DNA of 64,000 bases from Diaphorobacter caeni (GTDB lineage: Bacteria; Pseudomonadota; Gammaproteobacteria; Burkholderiales; Burkholderiaceae_C): assembly GCF_015354245.1 (NCBI RefSeq), contig NZ_JADKYZ010000002.1, positions 620,001 to 684,000 of the forward strand, written 5' to 3'. Numbering within the stretch: position 1 is the first letter of the stretch; each line of letters opens with the position of its first letter. The notes below the pieces were generated by a model, which did not search any database, was not told the DNA's origin, and was given only the letters and a program-made list of their open reading frames with translations. Of this stretch, positions 1 to 9,566 are shown in pieces. Position numbers and translations under genes: made by a program.

Positions 1-145
1 TCTGCGCACAAGCCGATGAATACGCGAAGGAAAGCATCGGAGACACCACCAGCAGGATGGTTGCCGCCCCGAGCCTACTCCCCTCTCGGCGCCCATTGAC
101 CTGCTGGCCTACTGACCCGTCTAAATGTTTGGAACTAATTTTCAT
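1..145 (-). CDS. N-terminus of a secreted/outer-membrane protein (cut by window edge)
   Basis: An ATG at 143-145 (minus strand), preceded by a GAGGG ribosome-binding site a few bases upstream, opens a frame of 48 codons that runs off the left edge. The peptide begins MKISSKHLDGSVGQQ, has a basic stretch (NGRREGSR), then a hydrophobic core (LGAATILLVVSPMLSFAYSS) ending in ACAQ, which reads as a long signal peptide with an Ala-X-Ala-like cleavage region. It lies downstream of the giant adhesin on the same strand. Inference from context only: it could be the TolC-like outer-membrane component of the adhesin's type I secretion system. The visible part has no diagnostic domain. Confidence 0.5.
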   Translation of the reverse strand, partial: MKISSKHLDGSVGQQVNGRREGSRLGAATILLVVSPMLSFAYSSACAQ

Positions 146-596
146 ATCCCTCGGATATTTTCCAAATTAATGCATGCAAATAATCCAACATGCACTCAAC
201 ACACAATGCACAAATACGCGCCATATCCATCCAATGACAACAATGCAGCGCAACCCCATTCAAATACAAACTGAAATCTCTTCCCCATAGGAAAGCCAAA
301 CCCGGAAAACCACATAGACCGGGGAAATTCGATGGGGAACAGTTGGAAGTCGATGCGAATGAGATTTCAAACACAAATCACCGAATTCAATCAATTCAGA
401 TTCACTCATCGCGACACACATCACATATTAATATCAGCCCAGAAAAACAGGGGATGCACTTATTAAATTTAAAAATTAATCAATCACAAAAACTCTTCTT
501 CATAAACAAAGCTTTTTTTTCACGCACAAAAATGCACCTTTCGTCATGAATACAAAAGGTGCAATTTCAATGAAAATCGACTTCAAATGAGGAAAC
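146..596. other. AT-rich intergenic region
   Basis: About 450 bases lie between the adhesin terminator and the start of the partial secreted gene. The stretch is far more AT-rich than the surrounding genes and has no credible coding frame on either strand. It should contain the promoter of the downstream minus-strand gene. I could not fix a convincing -35/-10 pair. Its composition matches the AT-rich DNA on the other side of the adhesin. Confidence 0.5.
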
Positions 597-635
597 CGAG
601 GGGTTGCGGACTATTCACAAGTCCCCAACCCCTCG
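597..635 (-). terminator. Stem-loop after the adhesin gene
   Basis: CGAGGGGTTG at 597-606 pairs perfectly with CAACCCCTCG at 626-635, and the stem is extended inward by GGACT/AGTCC. It lies just beyond the adhesin stop codon. The tail on the minus strand (GTTTCCTCATTTG) is only moderately T-rich, so it may be a weak intrinsic terminator or an mRNA-stabilising hairpin. Confidence 0.6.
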
Positions 636-644
636 TCCGCTTCA

Positions 645-3600
645 TCAGATCAGAGAGATCTGATGATTGGCCAGCAAGGTCGCCAAGTCGGTTTCCACAC
701 CGGTCAGCGTCACAAGAGTCGTGGACGAGAACGTTCCGCCCGCGCCATCCCGGTCAATGCTCACCATCGTGTTGCCACCCGAGGTCGTCACCGACAGGTA
801 CTGCGCGATGTTGTCGCCGGCGTTGATGGTCGCAACGCCGTTGATGTACTTCGAAGCAAATTGCCCGTCGACCGTCGGCGTGTAGCCCACCAGCAGATCG
901 CTCACATCGATGCGGTCCGCATTCGCGGTCGCCTCCCATGTTCCGACCTTGAAGCCGTTCACCACGTCAGAGCCGTTGCCACCCGTCGCGTTGTTCGCGT
1001 TGAGCAGCTTGTACATCAGCGTGTCGTTGCCACCGTTCGTCAGGTTGAAGGTGTCATTGCCACCACGACCGTCGAAGTAGTTGTTGCCCGCGTTGTCGGT
1101 GAAGGTGTCATTGCCGGAGGCCCCCGCAATCCCTTCGATTTCGCGGAACGTATGCGTGCCAAAGCCCGTGTTCTGGGCCGTCGCAAGCGACAGGTTCACC
1201 TGGATCGCAGCGCTGCCCGCAGCCTTGTAGTCAACGATGTCCAGGCCACCGGTGTCGCTCCACGATTTCACGCCCGAGATTTCCGTCGTGCCGCCGCCAC
1301 CCGTGAAGATGTCGGTGCCCTGAGTCGCCATGAACGTATCGTTGTAGCCCGAACCGACAATGCCGTTGCCGACATTGGCATTGTTCGATGCCGTGGCGGA
1401 CTCTGTCGTCAGCACATAGGCACTGTTGGCCGCGCCCGCCGAGATCCCTCCCCACGAAGAGTTCACGATCTCGACCGTATTGCTGCCCACGGAGCTCACC
1501 CCACCCACGTCTGCCGCAGCACCACTCTCGCTGCGCAGAATGACCACGCTATAGGTTGCGCTTGCATCCAGCCCGTAGAAGTCAACGATGGCGGTGCTGT
1601 CATTGGTCTGGTTGCCCGACTGCGGGTTGATGGTCTGGGTACCGACCACCGCACCCGTTGCCTCGTTGACGAGTTGAACGGTGTTGCCATAGAGCGAATT
1701 TATGCCGCCTTTATCGAGAATCCGGAAATGCAGGGACGTGCCATCCGCCACCTGGTTCTTGTTTTCGATATAGGTCGTTTTGCCCTGCTGTGTGAAAGCC
1801 AACAGATCACGATCACCATCCCAGTCGATATCTATCGCCACCGCGCCCGTCACCGGATTGGCGGAGGAACCAATCGTGCTCGTACCCACCTGCGTCAGCA
1901 GATTGGTCGTCGCGAAACTGGTTGCGGTACCGGTCGTCGTGTTGGTGTACAAGTTGATCGGACCCGTCTGCGCTGCCGCAGAGATGCCAATCGCAATGCC
2001 TCCGGCCATGCCAGGCAGTTCGATGACGTCCATCTTGCCGTCGTGGTTCCAATCCAGTGCGATGGACGCGCCACCAGCCAGCGTATCGCCGAAGGTGTAC
2101 ATGCCCGCTGCGGTGGGCGTTCCCACGCCGTCGCCATTCGCATCGCTGAACACCAGCTTGCCGGTGCCGTCGTTCATGTAGATGCGGCTTGCGTATTCGG
2201 CGTTGGAATTGGCTGCGCCGCTGGGACTGCTTGTGCTTTCGCTGCCGCGACCCAGGAACAGATCCATGTACCCGTCACCGTTGAAGTCCGCCCATGTCAT
2301 CGCCACACCATTGCCGATGGCAGGATCAGAGTCGTCTCCACGTTGGAACACGTTTTCGACGATTTGACTGACGTTCCACGCACCGGTGTTCGTACCGTTG
2401 ACCACCACCAGGCGCGCATTGTTGGTGCTGTTGGCACCGCTGGCATTCACCACCGATCCATTGGGCGCAACAATGTTCTGGCTATGCATCACGAAGTCGA
2501 CAACGCCATCGTTGTTGATGTCGACGCCAGAGAGCTCCATGTCCGGCTGAGACTGGTTTTGAGCCGTCGGAGCCTGGTACCCTGCCGCACCGATTGCATA
2601 GGAGTTCGCAAACGCCCCGTCTTTGCTCATGCCGGTCACTGTGCCGTCGTTGTTCAAAACGATCTGGGAACCGTAGCCACCGCGGATGTCCGTGTCATTG
2701 GGTGTCTGGTCACCAATCACCATGTCGACATAGCCATCACCGTTCTTGTCGATGGCCACAATGCCACCGTACCAGCTCCATGTGTTTGCACTTCCTGCCG
2801 TGTTCGCGTCACCCGCAAAACTGCCAGTCTGGGGTGAAGTCGTGAACGCTCCCACCTGATAGGCCGCATACGTGGATCCGTTGTAGTAGAACATCTGCTG
2901 ACCGTCGTCATAGACGCTGTCCACCGCGAACAGGTCCATATAGCCATCGCGGTTGTAGTCGATGAAGGTCGCGTTCTGCACATAGCTGGCCCCTGAATAG
3001 CCAGCACCGGAGTTGCTCACCAGCTTCGTCGTGGAGAAGTCGCCCAGAGAGGAAGACGACGTCGCTGTCGAATCCAGCATGGTCTGGTTGCTATGGATGC
3101 GCCACAGACCATCCTCGCTCAAGGTTACCGCCGTCGCCTTCTGGTTGGAATCACCACCGCCAGCACCCACAGTCACCACCGGCGTAGGCGCGACCACCAA
3201 CTCGTTTGTCGTTGCATCCGACGTGATTGCCACGCCGTCCGCGCCGTACAGCACCGCCGTCACATCGTACGTCCTCACCGTCAGCGCATTGGCATCCGGA
3301 ATCTGCACATACCACGTGTTGTTCAGCGGATCGACCACTACCGCGCCCGTCTGCGAGCTGTACGTCACGCCATTGACCGTCACCTGAACATACTCGCCCG
3401 GCTGGATTTCAAAGCCGACGGAACCGGCGATGATGGGGGTCGTGTCCAGAGTATTCTGCGCTTGCACCACGACGACGAGGTCGACGTTGATGGTCAGCGA
3501 CGCGTTCGCGCCCTGGTTGCCTGCAGCATCGACGACCTTCGCCACATAGGTATGTGTCGAGTTGTCGGCAAGCTGGTCGGGCAGCACGAAGGTCCAGTTG

Positions 3601-6600
3601 TTGCCCGTGACCGTGGCGTGGCCCAGCAGAGTTGTGCCCTCGTAAATGTCCACGGTTTCGTTGGCCGCGAGCGCTGTGCTCAACGCACCCTTGAGCAGCG
3701 GTGTGCGGTCGTCCGTGGTCGTGCCAGTGCCGAAATCGCCCTGAGCTGCACCTACGTTGTCGTTGTACAGGATGGTCGTCGTCGTGGTCGGGGCCACAGT
3801 GTCCACGCTCAGCGTGAATGCCGTGGATGCCGAGCCCTCCGCACCGCTGTCGCTCGTGACGACTGCGGTGTAGCTGTAGCTCTGGCCGTTGGCCAGGCCG
3901 CTGAGCGCGTACGTCCAGCCCGTTCCCGCTGCGTCGACCGTAGCGTTGCCCAACAGGGTCGTGCCCTGGTAGATGCGCACGGTCTCGCCCGCTGCGATGG
4001 CCGCACTCAGTGAGCCGTTCAGCACCGGAGTGGTGTCGTCCGTCGTAGTGCCCGACGCATAGTTGCCCTGCAGTGCGCCGACGTTGTCGGAGTACGTGTC
4101 GATGGTGGTCGTGACCTCCGGCGCGCTGGTGTTCACGGTGAGGGTGAACACTGGCGATTTGCCCGTCGTGCTTGCATTGCCTGCCTGATCGACCACCAGC
4201 GCGGTGTAGTTGTAGGTCGCGTCGGCGAGATCATGGAGCTGGTAGGTCCAGCCCGTGCCCATGACCGTTGCCGTACCCAGCAATGTATTGCCCTGGTAGA
4301 TCTGAACGGAGTCTCCCACGCTCAGTCCGTACTGCAAGGTCCCCCGGAGCAGCGGCGAGGTGTCGTCCGTCGTCGTGCCCGAATCCATGGCGTTGTTCAC
4401 TACGGAACCGGCGTCATCCACGTAGCTGTCGATGGTGACCATCACGCTCGGAGCGTTCGTGTCCACCGTGAGAGAGAACGTGTTCGACAGCGGCCCCACA
4501 TTGCCAGCCGCATCCACAACCTTGGCTACATACTGGTAGGTGGTTGCATCCACCAGACCGCTGAGCTGCAGATGCCAGCTGTTGTCGGTTGCATTGACGC
4601 TCGCCTCGCCCACAAGCACGCTGTCCGAGCCCACGATGCGGTACACGAGCACCTGCTCTCCAGCGCCCAGAGCCGCTGGAATGGAGCCGTTCAGCACCGG
4701 CGCGGTATCGTCGGTGACCGTGGCGTTGCCATAGTCACTCTGCAGCGTTCCTTGGTCGTCCGTGTAGCTGATGATGGTCGGCGCGCTCGTCGATGCGCTC
4801 GAGTCTTCAGTCAACGTGAACACGTTGGAAGTCAGGCCCTTGTTGCCGGCCTCGTCAACGATCACAGCCGTATAGCTGTGAGCGCCTGCAGTCAGCGCGT
4901 TGAGCTGGAACGTCCAGGCACCGCTCGCCACGGTAGCCTCGCCCAACAGCGTTGCACCCTCGTAGATACGCACCACGTCGCCCGAGACAAGACCCGCTAC
5001 GCTGCCCTTGAGCAGTGGCGATGGATCATTGGTCGTCGTGTTGTTTCCGAAGTCGCCGTCGTTTGGCGTGACGTTGTCTTCGTACGCAGTGATCTCGATT
5101 TGGTACTCTGCCGTGTTGCTCGGCGGGACGGTGTCGAGCTTCACCAGCGCCTGCGCGCTGGCCGGATTGCCCAATTGATCCGTCACCTGTGCCGTCACGG
5201 TGATCGTGCCTTCGTTCAAGGTGCTCAGGTCTGCCGGTGCAGCCGTCCACGCATTGTTGTTGATGGTAGCTACGGCATTGACGCTGTTGACGCCATCCGT
5301 GAACGTCACGTTCACGGTCAGCCCGTTCGCGATGTTCGCCGTGGTGCCACTCACCACCACATCAGACACTTCCGCCGCATTGACGATGTTGTCGCCTTCG
5401 ATCGGCGCATCAAGCCAGATGCCGGACACGCTGGTATCCACCGTGTAGGTCTGTGCCGCCGTCTTGACGCCTTCGTTGCCTGCAGCGTCCGCCATGGTGG
5501 CCGTCACCTGCAGCGTCTTGTCCGCATCGGCTGCAAGGGCTGCACCGGGGACGCTCACGCTCCAGGTCGTGCCCGTCACGGTGGCCTCGTAGGTCGCGCC
5601 GTTCAGGCTCACCTGCACGCTCGTGGCCGTCACGTCCGCCGGTACGCCAACGAGCGTGCCCGTGAGGGTCACCGCTGCGCTCTGCGCCTCGGCTGCGTTC
5701 ACGACGTTGTCCGCCGTCACCGGGTTCACCGTGAGCGTGACTGCGCTCATGTCCGGCGCCGTCGTGTCCAGGTTCACCACGAACGGTGTGCCTGGCGCGC
5801 TTTCGTTGCCCGCCGCATCCACGCTGGTGGTCGTGAACTGGTGCTCGCCATCGGCGGTGAGCGCCGGGGCCGTGTACGACCAGCTGCCGTCCGGCTGCAC
5901 CGTGGTGCTGCCAACGAGCGTTCCGTCCACGTACACGTTGACGAGGTCGCCCGCCGTACCCGTGCCGCTGAGCGTCGGAGTGGTGTCGTCGGTGACGCCG
6001 CCGCTCACGAGGTCGCCCTGGTGGCTGCCCACGTCATCCACCGCCTTGCCGATCGCCGGCACGCTGGAGGCCTGGGTGTCCACCGTCAGCGTGAAGCTGG
6101 CCGTGGCCGTGACATTGGCCGCATTGGTGCTGCTGGCCACGTAGCTGTGCGTGCCCTCCGCCTGCACCGGCAGGCTCACGCTCCAGTGGCCCGTGGCGTC
6201 CGCCACGACACTGGCGACCGCCGTCGTGCCTTCGTGGATGGTCACCAGCTGCCCCGCGTTGGCCTTGCCCGCAAACGTCGGTGTGCTGTCGTTGGTGGTG
6301 CCTCCGTCGGCGATCGCTCCCGTGATCGCCTGCACGTCGTCCTGCACGCTGCTGATGGTCAGCTCCAGCGTGCTGGTGTCCACCGTGAAGTCCAGCGCCG
6401 GGCTCGGTGCGCTTGTGTTGCCCGCCGCATCGGTGAGCGTGCTCGTCAGGCTGTGGCTGCCCTCCGCCAGCTCCTGCGCCGGCGTGAAGCTCCAGGTGCC
6501 ATCCGGCTGCACGGTGGCCGTGCCGATCGGCGCGCCGTTGTCCATGATGGTGACCGTCTCGCCCGGCTGGCCCGTGCCGCTGAGGGTGGGCGTCGCGTCG

Positions 6601-9566
6601 TCCGTGGTGCCGCCTGCCGTGATCACGCCGGGCGTGTTCACGTTGTCGGTGGCCACCGGTGCTGCCGGTGTGGCCGGGGCCACGGTGTCCACCACGAGCG
6701 GGTACGCTCCCGTCGGTGCGCTCTCCACGCTTGCTGCGTTGGTGCTGGTGGCCGTCAGGCTGTGGCTGCCCTCGCCCAGGGCGCTGACTTCCACGCTCCA
6801 GTGGCCTTGCGGATCCACCACCGCGCTGCCAACGGCCGTGCTGCCGTCGTACACCGTCACCGTGGTGCCGGCCGTGCCCGTGCCCGAGAGCACCGGGGTG
6901 TTGTCGCTGGTCACCGCATCCTTCTGGATGTTCTTGAGCGCGCCCGTGTCGTTGGCCGACACGTCCGTGATCGAGGGGGCGGCCGGAGCCACGCCGTCAA
7001 ACGTGAAGGCGATCTCGCCGGTCTCCGCGCCCGCGTTGCCTGCTGCGTCCACCGGACGCAGCGTGAAGCTGTGGTCCGTGCCCGTGATCGGGGTGCCCGG
7101 CGCCACGCTGAACGTGCCGTCCGCATTCACCGTCGCCGTGCCGATCACCACGCCGTTGTCCAGCAGCTCGACCGTCGCAACGCCCGCCGCCGCCGTGCCC
7201 GTGTAGGTCGGTGTGCTGTCGTCCGTCGTCTCGCCCGCAAGGATCGGGCTCTGGTCATCGCCCACGTTGTCTTCCAGCACCAGGCCGCCCAGGCTGCCGT
7301 CCGGCGGCGCAACCGTGTCGGACGCCTGCGATGCGCTGGCCGCCGTGTTGGGGTTGCCTGCCAGATCATGCGCCGCGCCTGCCGACACGCTCACGATGAT
7401 CGTGCCAGCATCACCCTCGTGCGGTGTGACCCGCAGCGTGTACACGCCGGGCGAAATCTGCGTGAATTGACCCGCGTCGCCTCCGCTGACTGCGATGTCG
7501 CTTGCGTCGAATCCTTCGACCTCCTCGCTGAAGGTGAAAGTGAAAGTGACGACACCGTTCTGGCCGAGCGTGCCTGCGACATCATCGGTGATCGTCAGCG
7601 TGGGAGCCACGCCGTCGACGGTCGCCTGCGTCTCTCCGCTGACGTTGCCTGCGGGGTCCGTTGCGATCACTGTGACGATGCCGCCATCGGTCAAGTTTCC
7701 GGGGTTCGGAACTTCAAAGCTGCCGTCCGGACCAGCGGTCACGGAATCCTTCGTGCCGTCGGGATAGGTCACGGTCACGGTCGCGCCCGGCTCGGCCTCG
7801 CCAGTGATCGGCTGGGTTGGGCCCACAGGATCGACCGTCGGCGCGGGAGGCGCCACGGCATCCACGGTCGCGGTGGCTTCATCGCTGACATTGCCCGAAG
7901 GATCTGTTGCAGTCGCTGTGATCTTGTCGCCGTCCGTGAGATCGCCCGGATTGGGGATGGTGAAGCTGCCGTCCGGACCAGCGGTCACGGAATCCTTCGT
8001 GCCGTCGGGATAGGTCACGGTCACGGTCGAGCCAGGCTCAGCGGTGCCGGTGATGGGGTCTTTGCCGTTCACCAGATCCATGTCGGGCACCGCCGGTGCC
8101 GACGTGTCGACGGGTGGCTGCTCCGGCGTACCGCCATCGACGGTGGCAGTTGCTTCGCCGCTGGTGTTGCCGGCAGGATCGGTGGCAGTGACGGTGATCT
8201 TTTCTCCGTCTTCAAGCCCGCCGGCATTGGGCACTTCAAAGCTGCCGTCCTTGCCGGTGGTCACGGTCGCTGTCGAGCCGTCGGGGAAGGTCACGGTCAC
8301 GGTGGAGTCGGGCTCGGCCTTGCCGGTGATCGGTTCATCCGGGGTCACGGTGTTCACGGTAGGAACGTTGGGAGCGATCGCATCGATGGTCACGCTGGCT
8401 TCGCCGCTGGTATTGCCCGAGGAGTCGGTGGCTGTCACGGTGATCTTGTCGCCGTCGTCGAGGCCGCCGGGGTTGGGGAGGACAAAGCCGCCATCTGCAC
8501 CAGCAGTCGCGGTCGCCGTCGAGCCATCGGGGAATTTCACGGTCACGGTCGAGCCGGGTTCGGCCGTGCCGGTGATGGGGTCCTTGGCATTGGCTGGGTC
8601 CACGGTCGGAGTGGGCGGCGCGATGGCGTCGACCGTTGCCGTGGCCTCTCCGCTGGTGTTTCCAGCCGCGTCAGTCGCCGTCGCGGTGATCCGGTCTCCA
8701 TCTCCGAGGCCTGGATTGGCCACCGAGAACGTGCCGTCCTCGCCGACCTGTGCGGTTGTCGTCGAGCCATCGGGGAATTTCACGGTCACGGTCGAGCCGG
8801 GTTCGGCGTGTCCAGTGATTGCATCATGTCCGTTGACTGGATCCATGGTCGGCGCATTGGGTGCCACCGCATCCACCGTCGCCACGGCGGGGTCGCTCAC
8901 GCCGCCGGACGAGTCCGTGGCGACGACCGAGACGATGTCGCCATCTTTCAGTCCCGGATTGGGAACCGAGTACTTGCCGTCCGCACCTGCCGTCGCCGTG
9001 GCGGTCGTGCCGTCGGGGAAGGTCACGGTCACGGTCGAACCAGCGGTGGCCACCCCCGTGATGGGGTCCTTGCCGTTCACCGGATGGATCTCGGGCAACG
9101 GCAGTTTGACGGGCTGAGACGAATCCGACCCACCGATGCTCGAACCCACGGCCAGCAGCGCTGCCATGCCGGCCGCCCAGGTCAGCACCAGCGGAACGGC
9201 CGCGTTGTCCGATTCTGCCAGCAACGGCTCTATCGAATAGAGATTCGAGTAGCTGTAGCCAAGCGCCCCCTCGCCCTCCCCGAACGAGGCGAGCCACAGG
9301 CCTTCCTGGTCATCCTCCAGCACCAGGTTGCTCTGGCCACCCTCCAGCTGGGCAAAGAAGTCCTGCACGGTGATGACCTCGCCGTTGTGCAGCTGGATGA
9401 TCAGATCCTTGCCATTGCGGATCATTTCCTTGACATCCGCGCGTGTGACCCCGACTTGGACCACCGACGCATCCGACAGACGGAATTCGGCCGGCATGCC
9501 GTATTTGGAAACTGCGGATTTCTTCGAAATGACAACGATATCCACGTGACCTGCAGAAGAAGACAT
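645..9566 (-). CDS. Giant BapA/LapA-like type-I-secreted adhesin
   Basis: Predicted cell-surface biofilm adhesin of about 2973 residues. The N-terminus (residues 1-125) matches the BapA prefix domain: VDIVVISKKSAVSKYG, then FRLSDASVVQV. A hydrophobic segment follows at about 125-148. Next come about seven Ig-like repeats of roughly 82 residues (DPVNGKDPITGTAEPGSTV...DPAGNTSGEATATVDAVAP pattern, about 160-670), a different Big domain (about 680-770), and many longer Ig-like repeats with a TTDDTTPVLNG/SGTG core up to about 2060. An integrin-like FG-GAP region with DxDxDG calcium loops (DYNRDG, DKNGDG, DINNDG, DFNGDG, DWNHDG, DIDWDG) spans about 2200-2590. The C-terminus (about 2690-2973) has RTX-like GGNDTF motifs and the Leu/Val-rich end expected of a type I secretion signal. 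ATG 9566 gives the usual MSSSAGHVDIVV start; an in-frame GTG lies at 9578. A long plus-strand frame across it is a shadow. Confidence 0.9.
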   Translation of the reverse strand: MSSSAGHVDIVVISKKSAVSKYGMPAEFRLSDASVVQVGVTRADVKEMIRNGKDLIIQLHNGEVITVQDFFAQLEGGQSNLVLEDDQEGLWLASFGEGEGALGYSYSNLYSIEPLLAESDNAAVPLVLTWAAGMAALLAVGSSIGGSDSSQPVKLPLPEIHPVNGKDPITGVATAGSTVTVTFPDGTTATATAGADGKYSVPNPGLKDGDIVSVVATDSSGGVSDPAVATVDAVAPNAPTMDPVNGHDAITGHAEPGSTVTVKFPDGSTTTAQVGEDGTFSVANPGLGDGDRITATATDAAGNTSGEATATVDAIAPPTPTVDPANAKDPITGTAEPGSTVTVKFPDGSTATATAGADGGFVLPNPGGLDDGDKITVTATDSSGNTSGEASVTIDAIAPNVPTVNTVTPDEPITGKAEPDSTVTVTFPDGSTATVTTGKDGSFEVPNAGGLEDGEKITVTATDPAGNTSGEATATVDGGTPEQPPVDTSAPAVPDMDLVNGKDPITGTAEPGSTVTVTYPDGTKDSVTAGPDGSFTIPNPGDLTDGDKITATATDPSGNVSDEATATVDAVAPPAPTVDPVGPTQPITGEAEPGATVTVTYPDGTKDSVTAGPDGSFEVPNPGNLTDGGIVTVIATDPAGNVSGETQATVDGVAPTLTITDDVAGTLGQNGVVTFTFTFSEEVEGFDASDIAVSGGDAGQFTQISPGVYTLRVTPHEGDAGTIIVSVSAGAAHDLAGNPNTAASASQASDTVAPPDGSLGGLVLEDNVGDDQSPILAGETTDDSTPTYTGTAAAGVATVELLDNGVVIGTATVNADGTFSVAPGTPITGTDHSFTLRPVDAAGNAGAETGEIAFTFDGVAPAAPSITDVSANDTGALKNIQKDAVTSDNTPVLSGTGTAGTTVTVYDGSTAVGSAVVDPQGHWSVEVSALGEGSHSLTATSTNAASVESAPTGAYPLVVDTVAPATPAAPVATDNVNTPGVITAGGTTDDATPTLSGTGQPGETVTIMDNGAPIGTATVQPDGTWSFTPAQELAEGSHSLTSTLTDAAGNTSAPSPALDFTVDTSTLELTISSVQDDVQAITGAIADGGTTNDSTPTFAGKANAGQLVTIHEGTTAVASVVADATGHWSVSLPVQAEGTHSYVASSTNAANVTATASFTLTVDTQASSVPAIGKAVDDVGSHQGDLVSGGVTDDTTPTLSGTGTAGDLVNVYVDGTLVGSTTVQPDGSWSYTAPALTADGEHQFTTTSVDAAGNESAPGTPFVVNLDTTAPDMSAVTLTVNPVTADNVVNAAEAQSAAVTLTGTLVGVPADVTATSVQVSLNGATYEATVTGTTWSVSVPGAALAADADKTLQVTATMADAAGNEGVKTAAQTYTVDTSVSGIWLDAPIEGDNIVNAAEVSDVVVSGTTANIANGLTVNVTFTDGVNSVNAVATINNNAWTAAPADLSTLNEGTITVTAQVTDQLGNPASAQALVKLDTVPPSNTAEYQIEITAYEDNVTPNDGDFGNNTTTNDPSPLLKGSVAGLVSGDVVRIYEGATLLGEATVASGAWTFQLNALTAGAHSYTAVIVDEAGNKGLTSNVFTLTEDSSASTSAPTIISYTDDQGTLQSDYGNATVTDDTAPVLNGSIPAALGAGEQVLVYRIVGSDSVLVGEASVNATDNSWHLQLSGLVDATTYQYVAKVVDAAGNVGPLSNTFSLTVDTNAPSVMVTIDSYVDDAGSVVNNAMDSGTTTDDTSPLLRGTLQYGLSVGDSVQIYQGNTLLGTATVMGTGWTYQLHDLADATYNYTALVVDQAGNASTTGKSPVFTLTVNTSAPEVTTTIDTYSDNVGALQGNYASGTTTDDTTPVLNGSLSAAIAAGETVRIYQGTTLLGNATVDAAGTGWTYALSGLANGQSYSYTAVVTSDSGAEGSASTAFTLSVDTVAPTTTTTILYNDNVGAAQGDFGTGTTTDDRTPLLKGALSTALAANETVDIYEGTTLLGHATVTGNNWTFVLPDQLADNSTHTYVAKVVDAAGNQGANASLTINVDLVVVVQAQNTLDTTPIIAGSVGFEIQPGEYVQVTVNGVTYSSQTGAVVVDPLNNTWYVQIPDANALTVRTYDVTAVLYGADGVAITSDATTNELVVAPTPVVTVGAGGGDSNQKATAVTLSEDGLWRIHSNQTMLDSTATSSSSLGDFSTTKLVSNSGAGYSGASYVQNATFIDYNRDGYMDLFAVDSVYDDGQQMFYYNGSTYAAYQVGAFTTSPQTGSFAGDANTAGSANTWSWYGGIVAIDKNGDGYVDMVIGDQTPNDTDIRGGYGSQIVLNNDGTVTGMSKDGAFANSYAIGAAGYQAPTAQNQSQPDMELSGVDINNDGVVDFVMHSQNIVAPNGSVVNASGANSTNNARLVVVNGTNTGAWNVSQIVENVFQRGDDSDPAIGNGVAMTWADFNGDGYMDLFLGRGSESTSSPSGAANSNAEYASRIYMNDGTGKLVFSDANGDGVGTPTAAGMYTFGDTLAGGASIALDWNHDGKMDVIELPGMAGGIAIGISAAAQTGPINLYTNTTTGTATSFATTNLLTQVGTSTIGSSANPVTGAVAIDIDWDGDRDLLAFTQQGKTTYIENKNQVADGTSLHFRILDKGGINSLYGNTVQLVNEATGAVVGTQTINPQSGNQTNDSTAIVDFYGLDASATYSVVILRSESGAAADVGGVSSVGSNTVEIVNSSWGGISAGAANSAYVLTTESATASNNANVGNGIVGSGYNDTFMATQGTDIFTGGGGTTEISGVKSWSDTGGLDIVDYKAAGSAAIQVNLSLATAQNTGFGTHTFREIEGIAGASGNDTFTDNAGNNYFDGRGGNDTFNLTNGGNDTLMYKLLNANNATGGNGSDVVNGFKVGTWEATANADRIDVSDLLVGYTPTVDGQFASKYINGVATINAGDNIAQYLSVTTSGGNTMVSIDRDGAGGTFSSTTLVTLTGVETDLATLLANHQISLI
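7717..8029 (-). repeat. Identical 67-bp blocks inside adjacent Ig repeats
   Basis: Bases 7717-7783 and 7963-8029 are identical over 67 bp and are 246 bp (82 codons) apart, one repeat period. Neighbouring repeats near 8520 and 8762 share another almost identical stretch about 243 bp apart. Identity at DNA level, rather than only protein level, indicates recent duplication or gene conversion in this part of the adhesin. Confidence 0.85.

Noticed and set aside
663-2837. Long open frame on the plus strand opposite the adhesin
   Set aside because: Shadow frame created by the biased codon use and repeats of the adhesin; Arg/His-rich, no RBS, no domain.
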